From positions 2,108,001-2,172,000 of the forward strand of contig NW_026570228.1 of the NCBI RefSeq assembly GCF_019649055.1: a stretch of DNA of 64,000 nucleotides, read 5' to 3'. The translations under genes and the position numbers were made by a program. This document shows, in pieces, positions 1 to 14,000 of this stretch. The first letter of the stretch is position 1. Each line of letters opens with the position of its first letter. The DNA is from Paramacrobiotus metropolitanus. Lineage: Eukaryota > Tardigrada > Eutardigrada > Parachela > Macrobiotidae. The notes beneath the pieces were generated by a model. The model was given only the letters and a program-made list of their open reading frames with translations, was not told the origin of the DNA and ran no database searches.

Positions 1-3000
1 CTAAAACAATAATACAATATCGTATTTTTTAGACACTATCGTATAAAACCTGAACTTTAATTTCACGTTATATAAGCATACGAGTACGAGCATACAGTTT
101 ACCATAACATTAAATATAACTTTATCGCTTAAAAACAAAACATAGTGCTTATTTTTAGTTTTACAAAATACAAAAGCAGCTACAGATTTCCATTAGTGCC
201 CTGTGTCCGAACGTATTAATATAAAAAAATATGTACAAGCATTTACCAGCGCACGCAATGCTACCCATCATACGAGCAAACTACAGATAGTAGGAATGGT
301 TGGCAACACCTTCTTTTTAAAATTATTATTAAATTAAGAACTGAGAAAGGAAATGAATACTGTTTATACATATTTCTGCATTTTAACAATTCGCACAACA
401 ATGAGCCTTTGACAGTAGTTTTGTTTTACACACTTCACATCGTTTCAGCTGGTGAAGATTTAGTCAAATAAGCGTTCAGAATGTGTCGACTTAACGGACA
501 CTCGACGTCCAAGTGCCGCAAAAGGATAGCGCAACGGGAGCGCTACTCCATGGACTGTTTACATAGTTTTATGGAAGGTGTTAAGGATTTAGAGCAGATC
601 CCAATAGTATTCGGATAGAGGGAGAGAATATCGAGTTTTCTTTAATATCAGCTGTGTTTGAAATAAAGTGCCTGATTTTAACTCCCGACATTTTTTAATC
701 CAATTTCCATTGAAACGAATCCTGTAGCCGGTAAGTATAAGCGCCGGCTGTATAAAGTGAATGTTGGGATTCGGGTTTCCATTTCCAGTTTAATGCATCT
801 GATCAACATGGTGTCCATGCTCTGCTCGACCGTGGTGGATGGATCAAAACGCTGACTTAATTCATAGAACATTTCCGGGCTTCAGCTGTCGCGGATTGAA
901 TTTCTTCTCTTCCATAGTTTAACTTTTATTTATCCGACTATGTGAGGAATAAGTGGTCAAACTTAACACTGTAATACACTAATGCATTGCATTAATCCAC
1001 AGGAAATACAAAACAAAATTCATTTTTCTCATATAACAGAATTTTTTGAATATATGATATATGAAAACCTTATTTTTTTTAGAAAGGTTTTCCAAACTGG
1101 AAAAGGTTACCGCTATGTGGAAGACACTTCAAGACAGTGAATTTTTCTGCAGTTTATGCAAATTAAATTCAAATTATAGAGACTACGCATCTGGTCCTTT
1201 ACTAGTTACGTGATGCTCGTTTTCGAACTTCATTTTTTTCATCGTACAGTAAACAAGGCAGTCATATAGTGTGCTATGTTAATCAAATTTCACAAAAAGA
1301 TCTATTAATTTTAATTCTGCTAAAATTATTAGAAACACAAAAAAGCCAGCTGCCGGAATAATGTCACGTACACCAAAGTTAGTACTTGATAGTAAACTTG
1401 AAATTTATTTATTGTAATCATCAGTAATCATTACTATTAGGGCGTTAATAATCCCAATGGAATAAAATTTACAACCGACGAACATACTGTGCAGAGACGC
1501 AGACTGTGTCACACGTTAGGTTTATGAATCACCTTTCACGCTCTAAAGCCGGGCTGCTCACACAATCGCGTCAAGCGGTAGTTGTGACAAAAAACAGCTA
1601 TCGAACAGTAATTCGCACACAATGCATATTAAGCATGAACCAGCTCGTTTAATCTGTTGAGGCATTTGATATTTCTTTTCCGACTTAGAGTTCAAGAAGA
1701 AAATCTGTATTGAAATTATGGATTTATACCGCTATTATTAAGGGATCAGATTTTCTTGTTGGGCCGCTGGTATTAAATGTGCGCATAGTGCCTGTGGGGC
1801 ATGTTGAAGAGTAGTGTGACAGGCAGGCCGCAGTTGTCGTCAGCTAGCTCGATCGGCCGGCTAAGCGAGCGTCTAAAGCGTCTGTTGTCACCCATATATA
1901 TATGGCCACAACAGAGTTAGAGAGCGCGGCTAACCGGGATTAGGAAATGGAATATCGCCGCACAACACAAAACATCATCATCGTCGTCAACGTGATCAAA
2001 CCAAACGGAAAAAACACACACACACATGCAGCCACTTAATCCTCAACAATCAAATCGATTAATGGACACAGATCGGCATTTTTGGCCCGGCTGATATACA
2101 AGCCGTCAATTCCATCATTTGATCTAACCACTAAATCCGGCATCGAGCTGGGTCATGATGCGCTAAGCTGCGAAAAAGAGAAAATGCCAGCGCACCCACA
2201 CCGTATTAAGCGGCTCGTCGGCATTAAATGGCCACAAACTGAGAAAACGGGTTTATACTTTATACCGGGCCCAACTGCTAAGTGCCACTGATCGAATTCT
2301 TCACAGTCAATATTGACTGCGCTCACTGTTGTTATCTTTATCTAACAGGAATTTTTAACAAAAGACCCATGATTTTTAATGGAAAAATACAGATTATTCA
2401 CACTGATCCCTGTAAATGGCATTCGTTGTCCGAACGGAAGATGGCGGGGTTCAGACAGAACGAGGCAAACGCCGAATACGCATGCGAATACTGTGCCGGG
2501 CCCCGGCATAAGCCCGGCATGTTGATTTGCTTGTGTGAATTGCACTTGGTCGACTTGTCCATGTAATTTTTAAATTATTACATTAATTTGTGAATTGTTG
2601 ATGACTTTTTCCATTTTTCGAACGGCTACAAGCGAGTTTAACACCGCAAACAAAACGCCTCTACCTGCAAACAAATCAGAACAAAGTTTGTATATGTGTA
2701 CATGCAACACACTTTTCATGGAGTTGTAAAATTTTAGCGACTACGCTGTCATACGTCTCGGAAAGAACGAAAAACAGGAAGGAATAGACTCGAAGAATTA
2801 ATAACGCGACGTACAGAATGCAGAGCAGCGATTTACTGACAATGTCGTATCCTAAATATCTAATACATACCAACCTGTTACATCACAATCGGCGTAGTGA
2901 CTATTTAACATTCAAAAAATCTCAGCATAAATAAGAATGCGGACTCGCGGAGCTTGATCGGTATTTGCATGCAGTAAATTCGCCATTGACAACGCGCACT

Positions 3001-3134
3001 CGTAACCAATGGGAAATAGCGGATTTTTTGCCATATAGACAAAAGGCCCGGCTATACCGGTGGTTACTGGCGGGTACGGTGAAAATGTGCCGATGCTCAG
3101 TCCTCAGTCTACTGGGACCGGCTTTCAAGTGCTC
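1..3134. other. AT-rich upstream region of goosecoid, no supported gene
   Basis: No exon chain with convincing splice signals or protein similarity was found on either strand. The stretch holds poly-A/T tracts, an (AC)6 microsatellite at about 2014-2026, and a CC-(AT)5-GG palindrome near 1894-1907. It also holds five copies of the bicoid/goosecoid-type hexamer TAATCC or its complement, near 698, 992, 1448, 1938 and 2037. It is probably the 5' regulatory region of goosecoid. Short open frames near 481-618 (+) and 678-872 (-) could not be tied to any gene. Confidence 0.6.
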
Positions 3135-3205
3135 GATAAGCCCCGCCCCGCTATTTGACTGCAATTTATCGTTATAAAGCCAATGTCAATCGGGTTGATC
3201 AGCCG
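3135..3205 (+). promoter_or_regulatory. Candidate core promoter of goosecoid (GC box and TATA)
   Basis: A GC-rich CCCCGCCCCG block near 3141-3150 is followed by TATAAAG at 3173-3179. That lies about 170 bases before the goosecoid start codon at 3348 and would place transcription initiation near 3200-3210. It is a sequence match only. No initiator or transcript start can be proven from the window. Confidence 0.4.
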
Positions 3206-3347
3206 GCTGCTAAATGGTTACAAAACGGTGAGTACAGTAGAAATCAGTTGTTAGTTCGACACCTTCGAGTAATCGGGTCTAGCAGTTTTCCAACAATTGT
3301 CGAAACAATCAGCCTTAACCGTTTTTCTGGCCGGCCTCGCCGACAAC

Positions 3348-6300
3348 ATGTCACTGATGCCGAATCTACCGGGATTCTTACCGCATCCCATGCATTATTA
3401 TTTATCCTCGTCGGAGCAGATGAAACAGCATTATGCGACGGTGGGCAGCAATCCCAATCCGGTGTCCATGTTCTCCATAGATAACATACTGGCGCCACGA
3501 CCTTTGATGCCGGCACGTTCATCCCCGTCGTATTATCCCCATGGATTACATCCGGCAACGGCGTTTCATCCGGCAGCAGCCAGCGCCGCGGTCGCCGCGC
3601 ATTCCGCCGACATAATGCAAGGTATGCGCTCAGAGGATTCCTGACATCGCGATGGCACCAAAATAACATCTAAAAATAATATTTGCTACTCGAATAGCTT
3701 TTGTTTTGTGGCCAATTCAAACGGAAATTTGCCATGAAATAATTAAATTTCTTCGTAATTTCGTTATCAGAATAATTAAAGAAAGCTCTTGCACGTTATT
3801 CTGTGCGGTTAACTGCTGTTTACAACTGTTAATAACTACAAGTCATAATTATTTAAATTGCCAAGCTTACAGAAGATTTCTCATTTGCCTGATATACGAA
3901 ATACATTCATTAACGAACTATCATGCTTGCGATAATTGGTTGTTTTTTGTAAAGTTTGAATAGTTTCTTAAACGATGCGCCAAGTTGTCCTTTTAACGTA
4001 CTTTTCGACTGTAAATGTACTCAAATAAGTTCAAATTTAAGAGATAATTAAAACGCTCTTATCACTTACTCGCTGTAATGAAAAACACATAGCGATTTGT
4101 GTAAAAGTGGAAGTATTTAATTTTTCCTCGTACTGCCCTTTTATTTTTGACTAAATACAGCACGTTAATTTAACAATACTTCGTTTTGTAATAAACCGGA
4201 GCGGTAAAATCACGATGACCTATCAGTGTAGCCAGTATAAGTACTAAGTAATAACTACGAGTACTATTAATTTTTAGTGATTGCTATTTATTGGCAGTTT
4301 GGCATTATTTTATTCGTGCGTTGTCACTATTGCATGGGAGATCAGATAAACAAAACCAACTTGCGTTTTTCCAAAAAGCTAGGGTAAAACGTGAACAGAG
4401 CTACTACTAAGTCCTGACGATTGTGTGCTATCTGTTTATTATTATTATTGTTTTTACTACTAAAGCAGATAAACGATCTCTTTTATCAGCAGTCACCCTA
4501 TTATGCTTCATCAGGACACTTTGAAGCACAGATTTCCGTGAATTTTGCTTTTTTAAAGTTTTTTTAAAGTTCTTGAAGCGGAGCTCTTAAAAGTGTGTAG
4601 TTAGTTTTGTTTACAGTTTGTCTGGAGTATTTTGTTGTACTGGACAGTTTCCGTACATTGCAATCATCATTGTAACAATGTGGATATTTAAGCAAAAATG
4701 CGGTTACACAACAGTTCAGTGTGTTATTCTTTTTCTTTATGCTTTCTTTCAGCATACCAAGCCATGTTTCCAAGCTATTTCGCTGCTCATATGAATTCAA
4801 TGCACGGATTAAGTAATGCCACGCAGAATGGACAAAAGCGAAAGCGACGACATCGGACAATTTTTACCGAAGAACAGCTGGAGCAGTTAGAAGAAACATT
4901 TAACAAAACCCATTATCCGGATGTCTTATTACGCGAAGAGCTGGCTATGAAAGTTGACCTGAAGGAAGAACGCGTAGAGGTAAATTGCATACGTACGATT
5001 CTCGAAAATCCGATAATCTGTTTAAAATTTGGTTGCATATATACATGCGTATCAACTGAATTGGAATATATACAGTAGTAGCATTATTTGAAACACCATT
5101 TACTTACGATTTTCTTTGTATACATGACTTATCTTGTTCATAAAATAATTTTTGTTTGATTACTAACGTTTGAGAAAGTTTGGCTGTAATATGTTTTTGC
5201 TATATTTGATCGCCCAACGATTTACGAGTACAATGCGCATACAGCAAGCCAAGATGCGCATATACACGTGCAGGATAAATGCAATTCCGGCATAATCAGG
5301 CTAATTACTCGCGTACAACTTTTATGGACGTATTCAGTAGCGTATTCATGTTTCGTAATTGTTTTAACACCTGACTGATTAATTAGAATAATTATCAGTG
5401 ACAAATCGGGCAAATATGTGTATAAGCCGGTTGAATGGCGGATTCACTTGATTACAGAGTGCAGTGGCAAGGGATCAAATTTTAGCGATTAGCCTCAATA
5501 TGTTATTAACGGGGGCCGCAACCGGCACCGGCTGATTGTGTGGGCGGCCTCCGCAGCAGTCAATTTGAGTGCCCCGCTGATGAATTGTGACACAAAGCGA
5601 CATGTATAACAGATTGTCAACCATCTAACCAATTAAATCAATAGCATCTCCCCTGTACACATATTGTGTGCCTGTATACAGTATACATTTAAGAAGCAAA
5701 TTCCCGTAAAAGAAGCTTAAAGGTCTTCCTAATTAAATCGTTACATTGTGGCAGTCGGAAGCCCCGAAATGTGTGCTTGTGCGCGGTTAGTGCCGGCAGT
5801 GAAGACTGTACGGATTTAGTAACTTAGTGGAACAGAAAATGGCTGGGGTGGAAATTAATCCAGTTATCCAACTGAAAATAATCTCCTTTCCCCTGAAAGA
5901 GCAGCCGGTATTGGCACATTACCCGATTCCCATCTTACGATAATAAGATTAAGGAGAATCGGCAATTACTGTTCCGCTGAGATCCGCGTTCACTATACGC
6001 AGTGTACGCCCACTACTCGCCGCGAACGTATTCGCCGGCATTTGTGCGTTTCACATGGCATTCCGCTTTTAATACTGCAGGGTTTCCATTATCTGTATTC
6101 GCTGAAATTTTAATAAAATTTATATGATTATTGTAATTATTATTAGTGTGGTTTCTATTTAAAATCCTTTTTGCAAAAATTAACAGTAACATTGCTCCTT
6201 CGACGCGAAAGTAATAAGAATACCTTTATTGTTAGATAATAATAGTATTATTATTGCGATCTACTGTTTGGACAGGTTAAAATTTTATAGTGAATAAGGC

Positions 6301-6762
6301 ACAAAGTTTTTAAAAAGCAGTCAGGAAGAATGTAACATGAGTGCAACGTATTGCGTTGGACACGTAAAAAAACTGGTAACTCTATCAGTTATTTTGCAAC
6401 ATGGTGTACGGAATTACGTATGCGTACATGATTACTTTACTTACATCCATTGATTTTTTTACCAGGTTTGGTTCAAAAATCGACGAGCCAAATGGCGCAA
6501 ACAGAAACGCGAAATCGAGCAAGAGCACGGACGGAAAACAGCCGCGGTAGCCGACGACGGTCTCTCCTCCAGTGCCGGCACCGTGCACACTACCAGCACG
6601 GCATCCCTGGCGGATGACCTTTCTAATCCTAGCTTGTCCGACAGCGACGACGACGATGCAGCATCCTGTAAATATACCCCACGCCCTGAAGCCGATCATA
6701 GACGATCCAGTGAGGTCATTAAGATGGAAAAATGCCCAAAGAGAATCAAAAAAGAGTTGTAG
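3348..6762 (+). CDS. gsc: Goosecoid homeobox transcription factor
   Basis: Three exons, 3348-3621, 4753-4979 and 6466-6762, join in phase to 265 residues. The start is the ATG at 3348; the frame is open further upstream but without an ATG. Residues 42-48 read FSIDNIL, the eh1/GEH motif by which Goosecoid recruits Groucho/TLE corepressors. A paired-class homeodomain occupies about 122-181 and begins [12 protein letters not shown]. Helix 3 reads [15 protein letters not shown] and is split from the rest by the intron before codon 168. Lysine at homeodomain position 50 (residue 171) predicts binding to TAATCC. The tail holds an acidic Ser/Asp patch and ends basic. In animals Goosecoid is a nuclear repressor active in foregut and axial patterning. 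Length, eh1 position and homeodomain all fit the family, so the identification is strong. The large flanking spacers are typical of a developmental regulator. Confidence 0.95.
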
Positions 6763-9700
6763 TGTGTCTTTGCAGAGTTGAAAAATGGTCTTTGCATCCA
6801 AAAGTTTTACAGAAATATTGCAGATCTCAGTGCACATTCTTATTCTGTACTCTCAAGTTTATAACTCTGTATTTGTCCGATGTTTTATTTTGAATATCGC
6901 ATTCCTGTGTTGATTTGTTCCGTTTCGTTAACCGACTTCATCTTTGTAATGTTACCATGTTATAAATGTCGATGTACAGCAAAATTATATTAAAGCGGCT
7001 TACCGGAATTACAAAAGTCAGGTTGTCCAAAAAGGTTTGCTTGTTACTTTTCCCGTAACAGCACACCAGTGATGCAGCAGAAAATTGGGAACTAGTTTAG
7101 CACTTAGGAATTTGGAGCAATTAAGCACCTGAAGCTGGTGTAAGACTTACAAACCAACGCTTTTTTACTTTAACGTTTTTTGTAACCCTTTCAAGCATAT
7201 CTTTATTGTGTACAGAAGTACATAAAGATACTTACGTGAATAAAATTTCGCCAAAATATACAACTAGGCTACCAAAACTTGCTAAGAAAATTCTAAAACA
7301 AAATATAGTGTATCTGTACGTATACTCTGTAAGCGCAACTTCAATTCTACATCTACCTTACACGTGACTATCCATTGCCGGAGCACTTACGTATATATTT
7401 TATAAATGGTTATTAAGCTCCATGATCCCCCGTGCATGCAAAGAGTAGGTTGCTTTTGTAGAGCATTTGTTCGTTGCATGTATGATAAAATTAATCAGCC
7501 TCCGGGAATTTGATCGCTGCTTATTTGTTGTATATTTATTGTCCACTGCACTGGTCAAAAGCGCATAGAGTGGTCAGGTACAGGCAAAAGTAAACGGCTC
7601 TGTCCACGGCTCATATTACAGATCCGCGGTGTTAAGCGTCAAAACAAGCTCACTTAACCACACCACTTGAAACGTGTGAATAAAACACTGGAGAAAATGG
7701 CGGAAAAGTAAACTAATTCATTGATTACTGCAGTGCGGACACCTGCGTTGTACATTTGTTATATGTGCCCGCTAGATATGTGGTTTTCTTCGCTCCTGAA
7801 TATAAGCGCTACTTGAGTATTCCTCCGCATCACTGTAAGTCGATTAGATTTAAGGATCAAGCTGCTGCTATTGTCAGCTGTATATCCGGGGCAAGAAGAA
7901 AACTCTCGGCATGAAATGTACACCGACCACTGCAGTAGCCTATTGTTAACCGGCGTACGTGCCCTTTTATGCCATCGAGCAGGCACAGGATTAGGCTAAT
8001 TAAGCACAACATTGTATCCCGTCCCTCTCCCATGAAGAACACTCCATATTCTTTAATACGACAATTTAATTCCGATACCTGATTGTTCTGGCTTTTCTAT
8101 GGATGTGCACATGCACACCTTCATCCACTCCAGAGATGTATACAGTGCATTATACGGAACACATAGTCCATATAAATCTCTACTACACCCAGATTCGTAT
8201 GTATGTTTATTCTTTCAAATCAAAAGCAAAAATCGTATTGATTTCACTTTAATAGTGGTGTTAAGCGCAAATTCAACCGCCGAAATAAAAAGGTCGAAAT
8301 TGTTCAGTTTTGTGGTGTATACTGTAAACACTGTTCTGGGTAGAGGAATATCCGCCTGGCGCCTGCAAAGCTGAATTAATCTTACGAATGATGCAATCTT
8401 TTTACTGTATATACGGGTACATTCGCATACGCATGACTTTTGAAAGTTTCGTACGGATTCTGTATATAGTCGTACGATGTGTCGATTTTTTAAAAGGTAG
8501 AACTAAACCCGGCAATCTTGAGGAAAATAGAATAATATGAAGATAGTGCAGTGTAATTGGCAACTGGACATGCACAAATAAAACATGAACATATGATCAT
8601 CAACATGGTCATAACAGATAGCGGTTTGTATCATCTGTATATTTGTATTTTATGTTATTGATGCTGTGAATACTGACATGTACAATACAAGTTGCATTAA
8701 GCGGCTTATCGTTGTTATACTTATTTGGAGTTTTGCATATGTGCATTAAACATAATAAACGTCAGGATTAGTTTACTGTTGACCCCTAATATAACATTAA
8801 CAGTATGTTTTCAGTGCGTAATGTGTAATTTCGATATGAACAGCGGTCAACGATGTGTGAGATCGAGTCAGTATTGTCAAGGAAATGCGAAATATAATTT
8901 TCAAACGTATAGTTCGTTTTGTTGTGAGTAAGCGCAACATCCGTGTATAATGCGCGGCCTGTCCAATCCCGCCTGGAGGGTCCCGGTGACGAAGGGGGGA
9001 ATAGGCTTAGCCAACAGATGGATATGATTACTGCCAGCCGCTTATCGCTTAAACCACAAACCATCCAACGGGAGCTGATCGTTGCGCCAAAAGGCATCGA
9101 GCCGAGCTCATAATTCTTCGTTATTAATCTGCCGATTTAGCGGCTTCAACAGTGTTGGCAGTGCCGGTGGAATTGTGGAATTCCTGTTGTGCGCGCTGTC
9201 GTTGATCTTTGAATATATGCGTCAGTATTGCAAAGGCGCGGGGACGCGAGCAGCATAATCCCGCGTTATGGCGTTGTTCACATGCAGGCAGTGTTTTCAA
9301 TCTGTAAATTAAATCCTTTAGCAGGATATATCTAATATGTATTATATATCGATATGCTATTACACAGCCATTGCACATCAATCTATTCGCTATATGCCGG
9401 TATGACGATCATCCGCTCCTGTAAAGGAGCATCGCTGCCGCTTAATCCTGGCTAACTGATCGATTTATGTTTGTGCAGTTTAGCAGAAAAATTATTTAAT
9501 AATACAAAGTTTCACAAGGCTCGAAAGGCTGCATTGCACACTGGAGTGCCTTCGTTGTAGAGTTCAATTGCAGTTTAAGCGCGTATATATATGACAGTTA
9601 TTTCCAGATAAGAATGGAGATGCTAAAAGTGGCCAAGTGACATCCGAATCAAATACATAACAAAATTTAAATTGCAGAGATCCGAAATACGAAATTAACA

Positions 9701-11014
9701 CGACCAGTTTTATTAACATAATATTATGTGCATTAACTTATTTTTATTATACTGCTAAACTTTTGAAAATTGTACTTGATACTGCGCCATACGCAACAAA
9801 ATACCAAGCAACGTAGTAAGTACCTCTGTACCGTATATAAAATTGCTTCGATCGCACGAAATTATTGAGTACATAAGTAATTATAATAAGTACATAAGTG
9901 TAATATTCTTACGGCAGCTTCGGGATATATGGCGTATGCTGCAATGCAGCAACTCCAGTACTAGCGGCATGTTACCGGTAAGTTTAGTTTTTAATTAAGC
10001 GAAAGTTTGACAGAGCGCCAAGTTTTCCATATTTTTCTCAAAAGCCTGATATAGGGACGCAAATTCAAGTTTTTGAAGAGGTTCGAAGGTTTTCCTGATA
10101 GAAACTTCACTGCCGGAAAACAACATAGCGCGCATTTTTATTGTTTTAGCATGGGTTTGCTTAGCCGTGTTGATTGTTTGTTTGTTTCGTCTTGTTGATT
10201 TTAAAAGAGTTCTCCAAATGGCGAATGGTTCAAATACTTATGTGATTCATTAGATGTTTTGCATGTTGGGTGTTTTAAAAACTTCGTTCTTGTGCACTGT
10301 TTTCCGCTGTTGCTTCAACGGAAGCGGTAGTCTTTTGTGACCAACCGCTTTGTCTGGACAAATACCAAATATCATGAAACAAAATTTAATGTACTGTAAT
10401 TTAACGATAAGGAACGTTAACCTTATACGTTAACGGAGCTGCAAATAGGCTCATCATCCATCGTATTAAATTTGCTCAGGTACTGTAAGTATTTGAAGCA
10501 GTGCCGGTGCCGTTCTTTATTAAACCGTGTGCGTGTCTATTGCAGTATACAGAGCTGAGAGCACTGTACAGTACAGAGTGTACGCTGCTCAAGCAAACTG
10601 AAAAACGGTCTTCAATTTTGCCCTACCACCAAATTTTGTGGACTTGAAATCATTAAATTGTCAACACTTTTTTCTGATTTTTGTTAAGGAGAATATTTGG
10701 ACCTTTGGTCGAAAGATGTTTAGTTCAAAATACGTGTAATTCAAGTGCTTTCGGACCGTCAGCATCCTTTCTGCGTGTTGGGACGTAGATAATTCAGATT
10801 GGCGTAGAACTACAATTCGCCGTTTGGATCGTTTGGATGCGATTTCATTGTGCCTGTCTGTTGTTTCTAGCTTTGCGATGCCTTCGAAACGTTGGTTGAG
10901 TTTCTCACTCCTTCATTTTATCAGCACTGTGATTTAGCACTGCTTATTATAAAATTTGATCGAAAACCTGTTTATTCTTGCTGTTGGTGTGCGTGGCAGT
11001 TGTATGTTGGCTTG
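6763..11014. other. Goosecoid 3' UTR and about 4 kb spacer, no supported gene
   Basis: An ATTAAA poly(A)-type signal lies near 6990. The rest is AT-rich with scattered 60-100 codon frames on both strands that lack splice context and family resemblance. A frame open from just after TTCTAG at about 10867 runs into the 53BP1-like first exon. That leaves open an additional upstream exon, but no candidate with a matching donor was recognised. The stretch may hold goosecoid regulatory DNA or unrecognised noncoding RNA. Confidence 0.5.
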
Positions 11015-14000
11015 ATGGATGCAGCGATGATTTACGCGGGAGAACAAGAATATCACAAAGGTGCTCGTGCGTTTCGCTGCCTGGCCTCGCGTATGCGGGG
11101 TCCGCGGGCCGCGTTGTACAATCCTTTATCCGTTTTTTATTATCTGGGTGATGCCGTTGCAGGGGATGCCGTGTTTGCGGTGTGGGGCGATGCAGAAGGT
11201 CCGAAGCGGCGATGGTACGCTGCGTTCGTTTTGGGACCTGCCAAACAGTAAGTTACTTACTGTAAGTTACTTACTCTAAGTAAGTAGTCAACTGTTACGG
11301 GCAATCGGGGGTTTTTCGTTTTGTGATTACATCTGAATAATCCTTTCTGCAAATTTGTATGAAAATTACATTTTGGAATCCTCTTGTAATGCTCTTGATC
11401 TAACAGGAGTGAAACTTTTTTTGTACCAGTTAAAGTTCCGACGTTGTCACGTGCAGCAAAATAATCGAAGTGCAGTTTCGAATTCCATTTGCAAAATTCT
11501 GAATGCTTCGGTTCAGTGACTACCCTTGTTTTTCTGCTGCACGTTGTGGTGCTTCTGCTGTTACCATTTTTTACGCGAAGTTTATAATTGCGTCTAGAGT
11601 AATGGCAGAATTTTCAAAGAAAACATGATCCTGGGAAATAGGTTTTGACGCGATATTTCGAAAACTGAAGGAAAACTCAAAAGTCTGCTGGTTAATGTCG
11701 TTACATAATTTTATACTTCGAAATTGGGTTTTGTTGCTGTGTGTGGTTTGCTAATCTTTTTCATGGGTCTCCAAAAACAGTAATTATTTTTTTATCCGAA
11801 AAATAATAATAGGCTTCGGATATGGTATTTCGACACTTTGCAAAAAAAGCTGCTGATCTTGAAACTTCTGTTGTTATGTGTGGTTGAATAATGGTCGAAT
11901 AATCTTTTTCATGGATCTCCGGAAATGATAAATCTTTGTTAGTCTTTAATTTAACTGAAATTATGATTTGTCTATCATTTTAGACTACTTTGTACGTCAT
12001 CTTTCTTATCTCGAAGAAATTATCTCACGTTTTGGTTGCAGTATATAGCGATGCTCGACACTTTGTAATTTTGGCTGATTTTGCAACGTACTTCTTGCAG
12101 CTCGAATCTGCTGATCGAGTGGGGCGAAGGTGGCACACAGGCCGTCGTGCCTCCCAGGGATATGGTACGTGCCCGCCAGCTGCTGAAGCCCGACACGCGC
12201 GTGCATGTCCACGATTCGGACAAGAACGATTTCTACCAAGAAGTTCTCATTATCCGATATCTCTCGCACCACCGCTACGAGGTCCGCGGCAAACGAGGCC
12301 GTGTATTCAGGTGTAGCAACAGCAAAAATTAATTGTGCATGGTGTTTCTTTCTGTTGCCTGCGCACAGTTTACTCGTAGTATTAATGGGCGCAGATTCTG
12401 ATCGTTCTACTGTGCACGGCGCCTCTGTTTTCTAATGTGTAATTTGATTATTCTTTTCGGCTGCTTTTAATTTTAATGGACCGAGGGAACCTTCTTTTAT
12501 TATTGACTTTTTTAACAACTGTGCTTTCTTGTTTCTTAACTTTGATCAATCAGATTTGATTTTTAATTATTTATTAATTGATTTGCTTATTATTTTAAAG
12601 TTTTCATTTAACTGGATTGGTTTGATTTCGTTACCTCCGATGATGCTATACTTACCTTATTGAACAGTGACTTATTCAACAGTGTTGGCTTCTCGTATTT
12701 TCCATGTGCAGTTTAGACTGATGTTTTCTGGAATTAATTTGGTTTTTTGTTAGTGTGTCGTTCTCGGATATGATGATCGATGACATATTCGTGGAGATCT
12801 TCCGTCGAAAGCGTGCTAAACAGCGACTTCCGCCCAGTAAGAGTCGAAACAATGCCCGTATAACAGTTTGTCCGTGTCAGGTCACTTAATTTGCGTTTTT
12901 TAGGACCTTTCAGATTTTTTTTCGATGAACAGGCAACGTTAATTGGCGTTTTGTTTTTCGTTAATTTGTTTGTTGCTCGAACACCGAAATCGTCCTTTTT
13001 TCCATGTTTCTTCTTATTTCCAGAGTGGATGATTGACTATCCTTACTTGTGGTATCGCAGTCCGCACTTGTTTCTGTCTGAGCATTGGTTCATTTTCACC
13101 ACACCCAGCAAACTTCCGCCGGAGTATTCGGTGGAAAAATGGGAAAAAATTAAAAAGAAAATGGCGGCAATTATAGAATGCCGCGGCGGTAAAGTCGTCA
13201 ACAGCATGGAAGAATTGCTTCAGGTATGGACCATATGGACCATAGGACCATGGACCATATGGAAATATACACGTTAAGAGATGCATCGCTTTTATGTATT
13301 GACAAAACGTTGCGGTGATTAGGTGGAAATAAAACGCTTCCGCTTCCTTATTGCACCCGATTCCTGTCAGACTGTGAAATTTTATCAGGCTTTGGCGGCC
13401 AGCATTCCGTGTATGTGCCCAGAATGGATACTGAGAATGCAGAGAAAAGATATGTATATTGAGGATAATAGTCGTTATCGATTACCGACACAGCGAGGCA
13501 GCCGCGGTGAACCTACAGTGCTATGGGGGTATGATACTTTCGACTGGTTCATTTATTGTTTGTTTTAATTTTCAGCGAAGGTTATTGCAAAACTACCCAA
13601 ACAGACATTTTACTTTTTCTAAATAAAAATTGCATGTTATGAATATTTCACAGCATGCTGATCTTTCCTTTGCTTCAAGGTAGTACAGTCATTTAGTGTT
13701 TTGAGTTCATCTTATGTACCTGTAAAAATTCTCGTAAGGGTACTGCGATTTAATTTCTTAGTAAGTATGTAATGACTAAGAAGTAAGGTCAGTTTTTTTG
13801 TTTACAGGCAAGAAAGGCCGCTGACACTGTTCGATAATCTCCGGGTGTGCTTAGTGCAGAATCAAGATCCAGAATTTTGTTCTACCTGGACACTGGCAGT
13901 TAAGGCAGGGCAAGGAATAGTGACGTGCATTCCAGATGCAGTTGATGATTTTCTGGGTGAGCATTAGCGCATTACCTTAACAGTTTCCCGCTGTTTCTGT

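Noticed and set aside
678-872. Possible exon near the left edge on the minus strand
   Set aside because: Protein-like stretch, but an in-frame stop precedes it and no acceptor or donor pair fits.
2282-2566. 94-codon plus-strand frame with several Cys pairs, zinc-finger-like
   Set aside because: Cysteine spacing fits no known finger and no adjacent exons join. It is likely chance.
3244-3669. 141-codon minus-strand frame opposite goosecoid exon 1
   Set aside because: Antisense shadow of a GC-rich coding exon.
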